Source: Nilaparvata lugens
Lineage: Eukaryota; Arthropoda; Insecta; Hemiptera; Delphacidae
NCBI RefSeq assembly: GCF_014356525.2
Contig: NC_052508.1
Location: forward strand, 50,323,858-50,387,857
Direction of reading: 5' to 3'
DNA length: 64,000 bases
The notes beneath the pieces are model-generated. The model was not told the origin of the DNA and did no database searches. It worked only from the letters and a program-made list of their open reading frames with translations. Both the position numbers and the translations under genes were made by a program. Numbering within the stretch: the stretch's first letter is position 1; the number at the start of each line of letters is the position of its first letter. Below, one piece after another: positions 22,617 through 33,079 of this stretch.

Positions 22617-22969
22617 TCAAGTAATTGGAAACTGAGCATGTTTGCTGATCTTATGTACGCCGAGCCGCTCCTTCCACTTGGTGACGTAGTTGCACTGATC
22701 GCAGCGGAACTGCGGGTCCTTGCCACACTCGTACTTGATGTGCTTGTAGAGCGACGTCGTCTGCCGGTACGTTTTGCCGCAGTGCGTGCACGCGTACTCG
22801 CCGCAGTCATGGTTGATGTGGCGGTTCAGCTTCGAGCGGCGGTCGAACGTTTTCTTGCAGCGCGCACAACGAAACGATAACGTGTCGTTTCCGTTAGCGT
22901 TGTCGTCTGCGTCAACGTCAGTGTCGTTGACTTTGGCCAGGTGCTCCGTCCAAAGAATGCTGCTCCATT
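22617..22969 (-). CDS. lola: lola variable 3' exon E11 (three fingers: C2HC, C2HC, C2H2)
   Basis: Alternative terminal exon of 116 residues. The acceptor CCTTTTTCCAG precedes AA|TGG, and the stop TGA is at 22617-22619. An acidic leader of about 30 residues (DTDVDADDNANGND) precedes finger 1, CARCKKTFDRRSKLNRH (C2HC). After only DCGEYA comes finger 2, CTHCGKTYRQTTSLYKH (C2HC), then the linker CGKDPQF and finger 3, CDQCNYVTKWKERLGVH-x4-H. It is the only exon here with three complete fingers. The coding sequence is strongly GC- and CpG-rich against AT-rich introns and the AT-rich E1-E7. This longer reading frame is hidden by a different-frame ORF on the same strand starting at 22810, which is a shadow. 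Confidence 0.92.
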
Positions 22970-23220
22970 CTGGAAAAAGGTGATGATTAGTTAGTCACTT
23001 TTTATAGTAGAAAAATTGTCAAAAGTTAACAGTAACAGTACTTTGAAAAGTATTTTATAACATGAGAATGATGCTAATATTAGGTATTTTATTAAAAATA
23101 CCATTATTTAGTACCTATGAAAGTTGAAGTAGCCTACTTGAAAGTTAAAAGTTCAATGCTATAATTAATACTCTTCAATTTCACTTTCCGTCACGAACTG
23201 CTTGTTAATGATCTCTTCTC

Positions 23221-23396
23221 AATACTTATATTACGACATAGCAGTCTGATCCTTATGATTAGTAGCTAACAGTGGCATATAACACCCAAGAGTGTTGAAG
23301 AAGGACTCGGCGTCCCAGAGCGCTCCCCAAATGTGAGTAGAAGCTAATAGTTTTTAATCATAAGTATGAGACTGCTATGTCGTAATATACGTATTA
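23221..23396. repeat. MITE, ATATTACGACATAGCAGTCT family
   Basis: ATATTACGACATAGCAGTCT, followed by ACTTATGATTA-like sequence, occurs at the left and in inverted form at the right (AGACTGCTATGTCGTAATAT). The arms are about 45 bases. The centre is GC-richer (GGCGTCCCAGAGCGC). Confidence 0.75.
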
Positions 23397-24478
23397 AAAA
23401 GTGGCTATAGTTAAGTTATAGTTGCAATATTTTTTATTAGAAAGTGGCGAGTAGCTTTAAATAAAAAAAAAGATTTTCGTTGCAAATACTTGATTTTATC
23501 CTTACACACAGACGCATATAGCTACTTCGAAGGGGTATTCCGGTAACGTTGATAAGATTATTACAGTTTATGTAAAGTGCATTATGGAATTAAGTGATAT
23601 TCGAATTCATTCGATTACGTTGACTATCTATCATGTACAGTAGTAGCCTATTTATAAAATATCATAGCCTATTGAGATGTTATAGAGCGTTATGAAACAT
23701 TACGTTACGATTAAACATTGTCGCAAGATATAAGCAGATAAAGAAATAACTTGACGTCCTGACTGAACAAGGCAATTAGTTCACCACTTTCACTACTATA
23801 CCAAAGGGGAGAGAATACGTAATAGCATTATGCTATCCTTTCTCTAAGGTAGAGAAAATAGCATAGAGAAAAGATAGCGTAAGCGTGAGTTGGTTGTCTC
23901 AAGCGTAAGAATCACTTGTACCAGTTGTCACTGGTAATAGCTTCTGCGCTTTTACCTTCAGTTTAAATATGAAAACTATTATACTGCATAAAACATTTAA
24001 ATATAAATATTACCTAATAAAATCAAAATTGAAATAAATTAAAATCAATTAATTGAGAGTCAATGAAACCTAGATCGATATTTGAGAAAGGTCCTGTGAA
24101 GTTAGCTGTTTTTACTACTTGAATCAACTTATTTCTATGAGCGCTTCAAATTTAAATTAATAATTACATTGAATTTTGATTCAGAAATATTCGAAATGTC
24201 AAATTTGTTAAATACAGTATTATGAATTATAAATTCTATTACAAAGAAATATAATATTTCAACTAGGTCTATTATATTGTTAATTAAAAAGTTACACAAA
24301 AAATTATCAATTATATTTCTCTCAGTCAGTAAAGTACAGTAGGCCTACCACTTTACTGGCTATAGGCACTCAAATCCAATATTTATCAATTCTAACGTAA
24401 TTGAAGAGACTTCAGATATTTATCGATTCTAACGTACTATAACCTACTAAGGAATTTATAAAAAAAAAGATAATAAAT

Positions 24479-24606
24479 AACTCACGAAGTAACTCTCCGA
24501 AGCCCTTCTTCCCAATTCCCTCTTCGTCATCTCAAAAAAATTTATCATATAACTCACCAAGTAACTCTCCTAAGCCCTTCTTCCCAGTCCCCTCTTCGTC
24601 TTCTTA
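24479..24606. repeat. Two-copy direct repeat, 71-bp period
   Basis: AACTCACGAAGTAACTCTCC-GAAGCCCTTCTTCCCA at 24479 recurs as AACTCACCAAGTAACTCTCC-TAAGCCCTTCTTCCCA at 24550. Both end in CCCTCTTCGTC. No coding content. Confidence 0.75.
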
Positions 24607-25567
24607 CCGCTTTGAAGCTATCAACTCCTATGGCACTTATCCATTGACTAAGCTTTTTACCATTTTTTACTTTTTTCTATACTATTGGTCTCCCCTGGTC
24701 AAGACTCTTATTTTCACTTTCCTCTCCTCTTCCGCCATAGCGGACAGGCAACAACATCCGCCAAGACACAAACTCTCCTTCCCTACTGTTGTCCTCATAA
24801 ATCGCTAGGTGGGAAAATATTGGTATTAGTTGGTAGTTCAGTGATTAATGTGTACGTTCTGTTATGTGTACAGTAAATTGTTTCCCATGGAACACCATTC
24901 CAGATCTTCGGTTCAAGTTTTTGGAGCGCACTTTTGAAATTAATTTCCACCAAAAAGTGTCGTAGAGTAACTGCGTAAATTAACAAAGGCTGCTGTAGTG
25001 TATTATCATTAATTCAATTATTAAATTAATTTGATGATTTAAAGGAATAGTACAAATTCAAATCAAGCAGCTGGTGCTGGTGCACGCAAATATTCTATGT
25101 TGGCTATAACAGATCTTTGTTAACCTCTCCAGTCAACTACTCCTTACCATTTCTCCAGATTTCTACTTTTTCACTCTAATTCTTGAGATTTATCTTCAAA
25201 ATATATTAAATCTCATATCCTGCCAACTCTTTAGTGAAGAGTCTCCTATTGTACAAAGATCTGTAACCAATTTTAGTTTCTGGTACAGGATCTGCCAAAA
25301 TTGTTCCCATGGGAAGAGGAACTTTTTACCGGGTAAATTGTGAATCGGACAATTTACCACATTTCATGTACCCAGAACGGGCCCATTGCACACAAAAGGT
25401 ATTGAGCAAGGCTGTCCGCGCATACTATCTGTTTCATGCTCAATTGAAATGGACAGCAACAAGGTGCCGAACGCCGTACACCGGCCTTCCGGCAATCGCA
25501 GTCGTATAATTTAGTTTAGAAGTAGGAAGAGGATTGACCTTTAAACCACTGCGACACCTTACGCTTA

Positions 25568-25721
25568 AGGTGCGTACAGATATACGCACCGCGAACATGA
25601 GCAATTCACTTTTAATCAGCTGATGCCAAGCTTTTTATACCGGTTCTGTAAAAATACAGATATAATCAGCTGATTAAAAGTGAATTGCTCATGTTCGCGG
25701 CGCGTATATCTGTACGCATCT
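25568..25721. repeat. MITE, AGGTGCGTACAGATATACGC family, copy A (PIF/Harbinger-like)
   Basis: Terminal inverted repeats of roughly 55 bases: AGGTGCGTACAGATATACGC, then CGCGAACATGAGCAATTCA and TTTTAATCAGCTG, repeated inverted at the right. The flanks are TTA (left) and TCA (right), a slightly altered 3-base duplication. A second copy is at 59619-59783. Confidence 0.85.
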
Positions 25722-26248
25722 TCATATACCAAGTAACTTTCAAGCCTAACTCTGGCATCAGCGTCGCTCTTGGTTCATGTTGATAGCAGGATATTTTGTT
25801 ATAGAGAGTTGATAATAAATAGATGACACAATATGGTTTGATCAATCATTCATTAATAAACAAAAATACAATCGCTAACATAAGATATAACCGCCAGGTA
25901 ACTAAGTAAACAAGGTAGTATAAAATTAATATTAACTGTCGAATTCAGGTAAACATGAACAGAAAAACTACTTATGGTATGGGATAACAACACGTTTGTT
26001 ATAGAACAAAACTTAATACGTAGCCTACATGAACACTTTCTTCTAGAATATGGTAAGAAATTTTCTCAATTTTCAAATAAACAATGCAGTTGAAGAGAAA
26101 CATAGAAAAGCAGAGAAGCTTATCGTGCTGTTGATTGCTCAAAGTTGATATTTGGCTGATGAATAGAATATCACCAGAAGGCTACTTGTTTTAATTGGCT
26201 TGCTATTCGAATTTGCTAGTTGCATTGCTATTCAATCGCAACTTCACA

Positions 26249-27297
26249 GGGCCGGTTTCCGAGCTCGGGATGGATTTAATTAAGTTCTGCACTTTAAACA
26301 GCTGGAGTCAGAAAAGTTGCTTTCCAAAATAGGGCGTAATCGCAGTTTTTATGATATTCATTTTTTCATTTCTATAATTGGAAACGTTTTTCCTAAATAG
26401 CTGAAACTTTACACTATTTTCTCTTTATTTTATTTTACTTTCAATTTTCTAGTTTTTCGAAATCCTATCATATTAAGAGAGCAATTTCTGTATATATTTA
26501 TAAGGTTATTCATATGGTTATTTATTTATGTCCAACGGATCTCGAAAGCGGTTCTAACGATTTTCACGAAATTTGGACCATAGTAGGTTTATTATATAAA
26601 AATTCGATTGCACTAGGTCTCATCCCTGGAAAAAGTGGCTGAAGGACATGAAAAGGATAATAATTATCCATCCTTGGAAAACGGATGATAATTTCGTCGT
26701 TTGTTGATAACAGAAGATGTGAGTGCCTGTGTGGGAGAGAGACAGAATAAATTATGTTCAGCTGTTTAATCAATCAGCTTATGTCACGAGAAATATTATC
26801 TGGAAATTTTTATCGACTTGATCAAAATAGTTTGAATTGTTGTCGTGACATGGTATATCTATCTAAATTAAAGTATATGATAATTTTCAAAGTTAATCAT
26901 TATTTTACAGTTATAAGATATTAGTAAATGTTATTCAATTTGCTTTGTAAACAATCTAAATTAGAACTTTTCTGTTTTCAAATATTTGGACTGAAAATTG
27001 GGCCTGAATTTAAGTGTATGGATCATTACCTACTTTTTGGACCATTTATAGAGTATAAATCAAAATTCGGGTAAGAAACAGTTTTGGGCTGTGCCTGTTA
27101 GTCCTTCCCCAATCATTTTGAAGAATTGTGTTCTGTTTATCAATAAATAAATAAATAACGAGCGAAGCTCGGTGCCCCGATATTTTTAATTTAAACGTGG
27201 ACTACGCCCTGTTTCGGAAAGCCAATTTTCTGACTCCAGAGTTTAAAGCCAGTTAAAGTCTAGAACTCAGCTAAATCCCGAGCTCGGAAACCGGCCC
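26249..27297. mobile_element. About 1-kb element with GGGCCGGTTTCCGAGCTCGG terminal repeats
   Basis: GGGCCGGTTTCCGAGCTCGG at 26249 is matched inverted at the right end, and the arms extend about 85 bases through TCTGGAGTCAGAAAA and GGGCGTA. The interior carries a TTTA/AATA microsatellite-bearing module (GGTTATTTATTTATG to AATAAATAAATAAATAACGA, then GCGAAGCTCGGTGCCCCGAT), which looks like a second nested element. No transposase frame was seen. Confidence 0.75.
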
Positions 27298-27369
27298 TTA
27301 GTGATTGAAACTTCCAATTGAAACTAGAAAAATAAATAGAAACTTCCAGGGGATGGTGAATATAGAGTT

Positions 27370-27554
27370 ATATTGAATGAAAAAGACTAAGAAATTGTCA
27401 AAAAACCACTGATTTATTGATAATTAGAAAGACCGGTAAACTATCAGATAAACTTATCAGAGATTGACAATGGTGTAATAACCGAAACCGGTCTTTCTAA
27501 TTATCAATAAATCAGTGGTTTTTTGACAATTTCTTAGTCGTTTTCATTCAATAT
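27370..27554. repeat. Near-perfect hairpin element beside E12
   Basis: The left arm runs TATTGAATGAAAA-AGACTAAGAAATTG through AACCACTGATTTATTG to GAAAGACCGGT. The right arm is its reverse complement with one or two differences. The arms are about 66 bases with a loop of about 50. It ends about 125 bases past the E12 stop, on its 3' side. Confidence 0.85.
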
Positions 27555-27679
27555 GAATAATTACCACAATATCAACTTCTCAACTACACAAAAAGTGAAA
27601 TAGAGTTATAGACTGAAACTCTTTTCATCTAAATGAACTAATTTGAGACCATTTTAGCAAGGAACCAACGTTCATTGAG

Positions 27680-27942
27680 CTAATTTAAATTATTATTATC
27701 CATCAGTTCTTGCAACGTGAAGTGCCTCGCCAAGATGTGCGTTCTGAGGTTTTCCTTGCGCTTTGACCTGTAGGGACAGTGTGGACATACGAAGCGCGGT
27801 TCCTTGCCGCAGTCAAACTGCTGGTGCTTGTACAGTGAATTCTGCAGCCGGTAACTTTTCGAGCACTTGGCGCAAGTGTACACATCACCTTCCGGCGAAT
27901 CGCTGTTCACCCAGGGGTCGCACAGTTGGCTCAGTATTCCTT
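27680..27942 (-). CDS. lola: lola variable 3' exon E12 (C2HC + C2H2 finger pair)
   Basis: Alternative terminal exon of 86 residues. The acceptor TTATTGTTGCAG precedes AA|GGA, giving Glu at the joint if the donor ends in G. A leader of about 20 residues (ILSQLCDPWVNSDSPEGD) precedes finger 1, CAKCSKSYRLQNSLYKH (C2HC). The linker is CGKEPRF. Finger 2 starts CPHCPYRSKRKENLRTH and closes HILARH. A 14-residue tail ends MDNNNLN. SKRKENLRTH is the motif shared with the E13-E17 group. The apparent ATG at 28051 is upstream of the acceptor in the intron. Confidence 0.92.
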
Positions 27943-28279
27943 CTGCAACAATAACATCGCAATAGTTCATTGTAAGTAAAATAATTATATTTTTTGTGCT
28001 GTATATTTTTGTCATTTGTGTTGATTGCAAGAAATAAAAACATAGTCTCATTTGGACTTGAAATTTGCGAGGGTTTATTTTAATAAACTAACCTTTAATA
28101 AACTAACCTTTTAATAAACTAAACTTTATTTTAAACTAACCCAGTTAATTTTCTTTCTTTATCACTTGATTTTTAGAATGAATTTTAAATAATAAATTAC
28201 CCAAGATTAGTGATTATTATTCAAATGTGAACAAAACATTTAATAATAATGATTATTATTATTGGTTTTTTATACTAAG

Positions 28280-28430
28280 TGCCGATTGCACAACAGGCAG
28301 TTAAATTTTAACAGTGATTAATTCCACGAGAACCAATCAGAGAAACCGTCTTTTCAAAAACGCCTTCTTTGATCGGTTCTCGTGAAATTAATCACGGTTA
28401 AAATTTAACCGGCTGTTGTGCAACCAGGCC
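28280..28430. repeat. MITE, TTGCACAACAGGC family
   Basis: GATTGCACAACAGGCAGTTA and AATTTTAAC-GTGATTAATT at the left are inverted at the right (AATTAATCAC-GTTAAAATT, GGCTGTTGTGCAACC). GAGAACCAATCA pairs with TGATCGGTTCTC in the centre. Confidence 0.85.
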
Positions 28431-28589
28431 TAAATGTCTCAAAAAATTGAACATGAGTTACTTGAAGATTTTATGCAAATGAGTAATACTGCTTCTGTTG
28501 ATAGAAGCTACACATTGGATTGTGAATCGGCACAATAAATAAATAATATACAATACGAACATTGAGCACGACGATACAGACCCCGGTCT

Positions 28590-29025
28590 TAGGCCCGCCG
28601 CAAAGTAGACCCACGAAAAGCAACCCGTGCCGAGGGATGTTTTTTCAACATTGCTATAGAATTATTCATAATCAATCAGCTGACAAGTGGATTATTCATT
28701 TCATGTATTAAAAACATGTCTGGAGAAGCCTAGCAATGGTTAGGCCTAAGGCCTAAGGCGCGCCTCAAAGTAGACCCACGCTAATCCACGAAAAGCAACC
28801 CACGCCGTGGGTTGTTTTGTAAACCATTGCTAGGCTTCACTAGACATCTGTGTAATCAATAACTATCATTACTTAAGTAGTAGTAGGTATTGGTGTAATG
28901 CATGCAATGAATCCACTTGTCAGCTGATTGATTATGAATAATTCTATAGCAATGTTTTACAAAACATCCCATGGCGTGGGTTGCTTTTCGTGGATTAACG
29001 TGGTTCTACTTTGCGGCGGGCCTTA
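28590..29025. repeat. Composite MITE, GGCCCGCCGCAAAGTAGA family, with a relative nested inside
   Basis: The outer ends GGCCCGCCGCAAAGTAGACC and TCTACTTTGCGGCGGGCC are inverted repeats. The pairing continues with ATTCATAATCAATCAGCTGA and CAAGTGGATT. Near 28740-28850 a second set (AAGTAGACCCACGCTAATCC, CACGAAAAGCAACCCACG) appears, framed by GCCTAGCAATGG/CCATTGCTAGGC, showing a related copy within. Confidence 0.75.
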
Positions 29026-29183
29026 CAGTTTTCTCGTCTACTTAGACATGGCATTGAAATCCAATGACATGATTGTGGCATTAATTGTCATTCATTATTA
29101 TTGTCATTTATTAGAAGTCTGATCAACTGTTTCTATTCACAACTTTTTGGTATTTTGAATATGGACTATGTTTAACTTAAGCC

Positions 29184-29510
29184 AGTTACACACACATCGA
29201 TTTTTGGACGTTCGACTTTTCGCCGTCCTTATGGAATCTACCAGATTAAACGGAACTTGGCAAAAACATGAACACATCAGTTAGTCAAGACAAGACTAGT
29301 CACGATTAGTCACAATACTTCACACAGTTGCTTATGAAGCAAAACACACCGATTAGTGATTGCAATTAGACATGCCTTCATAAGCAACTATGTGAAGTAT
29401 TGTGACTTAACGTGTCCTGTCTTTTCTTGACTAACTGGTGTTTCCCTAGCCTAATAGAATTTATAAGAACGCCAAAAAATCGTACGTCAAAAATCGATGT
29501 GTGTATAACT
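29184..29510. repeat. MITE of the ATCGATTTTTGGACG family with a second MITE inserted
   Basis: The outer repeats ACACACATCGATTTTTGGAC and CGATGTGTGTATAACT are the same family as 19651-19802. The inner element (29279-29438) has CAGTTAGTCAAGACAAGAC ends. The outer copy is split in its middle, so the inner one came later. Confidence 0.8.
29279..29438. repeat. Nested hairpin MITE, CAGTTAGTC family, copy 1
   Basis: CAGTTAGTCAAGACAAGAC at the left pairs with the right end TCTTGACTAACTGG, and TCACAATACTTCACA-AGTTGCTTATGAAG pairs across the centre. It is the same element as 29718-29883. Confidence 0.8.
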
Positions 29511-29717
29511 AGACTTACGTATTCAGTTATTTGTTGTTGTTCAATTGTTTACAAAAATTATTTGCTGTTTGTGTAGCGAAAAAAATCATACGTTACTTAG
29601 CCGTGAATATCTGTTGCGGGGCTCGCATGAAATTCATGCTCGGCCCTGAAAACGTACACTTCTTGGTCTCCTGACGCAAGATACCATTGCCTTAAGCTGC
29701 AACAATATAAGGCTAGG

Positions 29718-29883
29718 CACCAGTTAGTCGAGAAAAGACAAGACACGTTCAGTCACAATACTTCACATAGTTGCTTATGAAGGCATGTCTAATTGCAATG
29801 ACTAATCGGTGTGTGTTGCTTCATAAGCAACTATGTGAAGTATTGTGACTAAACGTGACTAGTCTTGTCTTGACTAACTGGTG
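29718..29883. repeat. Hairpin MITE, CACCAGTTAGTC family, copy 2
   Basis: CACCAGTTAGTC at the left and GACTAACTGGTG at the right. Arms of about 65 bases are nearly perfect (TCACAATACTTCACATAGTT with AACTATGTGAAGTATTGTGA). Confidence 0.88.
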
Positions 29884-30669
29884 TGTGACCACCAAAGGGT
29901 TGATAATAAGAAGATAAATGAACCTAGGGTTTTCGGTGGTCTCTCAACTTCCAGGTAGTGATGATGAAAAAATAATAATGTGTATTTTATCAATATTTCA
30001 AAGATCCACAGAATGGTGATTTTATTATGTAGTATATACAATCAAAAAGATTTTTAAAAGATATTAGTTCTATTAATAAGAACGAGGAATTAAATAACTA
30101 GATTTCTAAAAGATATTAGTTCTATTAATACAAACGAGGAGTTAATTAACGTTGGATAATAACTAGTCAACCTATCACGTAGTAAAAAATATATATTGTA
30201 CAACAGTTAAACAACTATAAAAATATTATTGTTTTCAAAAAATTTTTATCCTATAATAGGCTAATAAACAGCAATCACAATAAACTGGACGAAAAAATGA
30301 GAATACTGTAATAAACTATCACATCATGGCCAAATAAAATATAATGATAAAACTAATGAAGCTACCAAGTTGAGGAATACATCTTTAAACTATTCTGTAA
30401 CACAATCACAATGCACGTCCATCTTTTAAAAATATAAAATAAGATGTATAATAACATAAAATGTATAATTCCAAGAATAATAATATAAACTTATTATAAT
30501 GTCAAGCAAATCGAGTGAAAATGGAATTACAGAAATAAATTGCATTGTTCTCTGAATCCTCCGAATCATAGAGACTTACTAAAGTATCACATTTTGTACA
30601 TCTGCAATGATTGTATCTTTACAGCATTATGATAAAATAGTATAAAATAAGTAGGCTATATATCTATTG

Positions 30670-30962
30670 TTACAGTAGAAGGAAATGATCTCGATCCTGT
30701 GGATGTTTAGTGGCCAAGTGGATCTTCAAGTAGCCCTTGCGTTTGTTGGTGAAGGGACAGTGCGGACACTTGAAGGAGGGAGGCTTGCCACAGTCATAGG
30801 TCACGTGGTTGGTGAGCGAGGACTTGCGACTGTATGCCTTATGGCAGCGGTCACACCGGTACGGGGTGCAGTCGTGGGTGTTACCCACGCTGTACCCTTG
30901 GCAACAATGTTTGCAAATTGTCAGTCTGTGGTCAGCTGGGTGGAAGGCTATTCTGTGGATAC
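30670..30962 (-). CDS. lola: lola variable 3' exon E13 (short zinc knuckle + C2HC + C2H2)
   Basis: Alternative terminal exon of 96 residues. The acceptor TTTGTTCAG precedes GT|ATC. Residues 16-31 form a compact CKHCC...HDC unit (C-x2-C-x9-H-x-C). Five residues later comes finger 1, CDRCHKAYSRKSSLTNH (C2HC). The linker is CGKPPSF. Finger 2 starts CPHCPFTNKRKGYLKIH and closes HLATKH. The tail ends DHFLLL. The extra knuckle matches that of E14 and E15 in position but is three residues shorter. An internal ATG at 30888 is the only one in frame, and a start there would cut the knuckle off; the splice acceptor shows it belongs to the exon. Confidence 0.9.
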
Positions 30963-32753
30963 CTGAACAAACAATCGAATTAGAATGATATATCCTGATA
31001 AAGATCTAAAGGCGAAATAGATATACTTGAAAGGATTTGATACAAAGTGTCATCCCAGGGGGAGTTTTTGACAGTAGTAGAAGATTGCTGATTCCGGGTC
31101 CAATGATTCTCCATTCGGGAGAAAGAATGTATCAGGAAAATGTACAGGGAGAAAGTATCAGATGTTGTCTATGGAGCTCCTCCATATGTTGAGATCCACC
31201 TCTCCATTCAGATCCATCAGTCGGACCAACACAGGAATAACACATAACAACAAATTTCATATTTTCGGTTTTGAGGCCCTTCTTGAGGATGGTAAACAGT
31301 CTGGCTGACGGCCGGCCTTCTGCTGGATTGGATCCCGTAAATATGAGATAAATGATATTATATGAACTGATTCTGTGTTTGTCCAACTGACAGATCAGGC
31401 GGATCTCTATGTATGAAGAAATAAATCTTTTTTCAACCCCACTGGTGGGGGAGATCCAATCCTCTACCAACATTTATTCTGATTTTTTGGTCACCCCGAA
31501 GTCTCTTGCAAAGGTCTTGCATAAACTTATTTGTTTACTACAATCATTGAATGAATCTACATACTACATCTTCTGCTTACTTTACATGGACAAAAGTATC
31601 CTTTCCCTTTTTATTATTTATTTTACTGTACACTATGAATTTTCTGTGAGTTGGATAGGAAGTTACATTTCATCATTTGCTATTTCAGACTGTGTTACTT
31701 CTAATGACATGTTACCATGAATCTTAGTCTATAGATCTGAGGTCTTGTCACCTGTATAGCACCTTCTTTCACTGCTGCCATAACAAGGAATCAAATAATA
31801 ATAATATCATTTTGAAAATTATGGATCAGAATGTATGATTTTCCTTAGTGTTATATTCAATTGCTGTCTGGAAAAACATTCTAATAGGTATATTACTTTC
31901 AAGTTATTTGAATAAATATTTTCCTCTGTATCTTATCAAATTATTGTAAGTTGGAAAGAATTTTTACATATTAGAATAAAGCTTTGTCAGTTGAATAAAG
32001 GGTAATATAAATATTCTTTGTTCCCTAAATAAATTTATGAATAGCAAAAAAAAAAAATGAAAACGTTCTATTTTTTAGTAAATATCTATTTATTGTCATT
32101 TGGATAAAACATCATCTCTACACTTTATGTGAATATACTACCCAATAGAAATCAAAACAAACCAATTTATTCAGATGCAATTATTGTCATTGCAGCATAT
32201 TTTTCTTCATGCCAGTCTGCTGACTGAACATGGAATTAGGAAATTACTTTTAAAAAATGTTACTGCTGAATTCCTCAAATAGATAGTTTATTATCTTCTC
32301 ATTTGTAACGGAAGTTTACTAATTGATTGAATCATAACCATGAAAGGAAGTAGCTCATATATTATGTAGACAACTTGATCTATCTATCTATATTCGCATG
32401 TCTCAAACTGATATGAATGATGGATTTTCAATTGTGCACTGGATAATATGTGATCTGAGAGACCAGTTTCACAAAATCTACAACTTGAGATGCGTAAGCA
32501 GTTAGGGATTCATATGAATATTTATGTCTTCCATTATAAAAGTTTATATTTGAATATTCCCTAATTCACTATTACAGTTACTATAACTTACTATTTCATA
32601 GTTCATAATTCAAAAGATAAAAAAACATACACCTAGAGGAAAACTGTACTCTCACCTCAATATATAAAATGAGTAATTGAAAATAATTTATAGTATCAGT
32701 AGAATTTGAAAAATAAATCATTCTTTACTAGTAGCATGAAATTAATTCAAGGA
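30963..32753. other. Intron between E13 and E14
   Basis: 31020-31500 has higher GC. It carries a 113-codon minus-strand frame (31132-31473) and an overlapping 103-codon plus-strand frame (31409-31720). Neither resembles a family I know, and both look like transposon debris. 31740-32750 is AT-rich and empty. Confidence 0.45.
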
Positions 32754-33079
32754 TCATGATGAATCAAGATCAACCAATTTGCGTAGCTCCAGGTTATTTC
32801 TGCTTTCTGGGTGTTTAAGGAAGACGTGAGTCTTGAAGTTTCCTTTGCGTTTGGAGACATAGCTGCAGAAAGGGCACTTGAAAGATGGCGCTTTGCCACA
32901 GTCGTACTTGACGTGATTGTTGAGTGTGGTCTTGCGACTGTACACCTTTCCACACTGCTCGCACCTGAAAGGACAGCATTTGTGGCTGGCCATGGCTTCT
33001 CTACTTTCACACTCCTGGCCGCAGTTTGGACAGCACAACGATGGATCGCCACTCCAGTATCTCCCGTCGTTGCTGCTTC
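32754..33079 (-). CDS. lola: lola variable 3' exon E14 (short C2HC + C2HC + C2H2)
   Basis: Alternative terminal exon of 107 residues. The acceptor TTTGTGTTCAG precedes GA|AGC. After a Gly/Ser-rich leader, residues 16-34 form CPNCGQECESREAMASHKC (C-x2-C-x12-H-x-C). That is a finger whose end is shortened from H-x4-C to H-x-C and runs straight into finger 1, CEQCGKVYSRKTTLNNH (C2HC). The linker is CGKAPSF. Finger 2 starts CPFCSYVSKRKGNFKTH and closes HVFLKH. An acidic/Leu tail ends LVDLDSS. It is the sister of E13 and E15. The ATG at 33149 is in the intron. Confidence 0.92.

Larger units (their letters stand above)
22970..27679. other. Intron between E11 and E12
   Basis: Contains MITEs at 23221, 25568, 26249 and 27370 and a direct repeat at 24479-24606. 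23400-24470 is AT-rich and empty. 24610-25540 has mixed composition with a 66-codon plus-strand frame (25309-25509) that matches nothing I recognise and is probably transposon debris. No lola finger exon was found. Confidence 0.5.
27943..30669. other. MITE-dense intron between E12 and E13
   Basis: In under 2 kb it carries hairpin elements at 28280, 28590 (composite), 29184 (with one nested at 29279) and 29718. A 57-base direct repeat (AAAAGATATTAGTTCTATTA) is at 30052-30146. The remainder is AT-rich. No coding exon was found. Confidence 0.6.

Noticed and set aside
22598..22810. A 70-codon Arg/Ser/Thr-rich minus-strand frame over E11
   Set aside because: It is an alternative frame of GC-rich E11. 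The true frame from the acceptor at 22969 has three ordered fingers.
31132..31720. Overlapping frames of 113 (minus) and 103 (plus) codons
   Set aside because: They overlap on opposite strands in mixed-composition intron DNA with no domain; I do not call either a gene.
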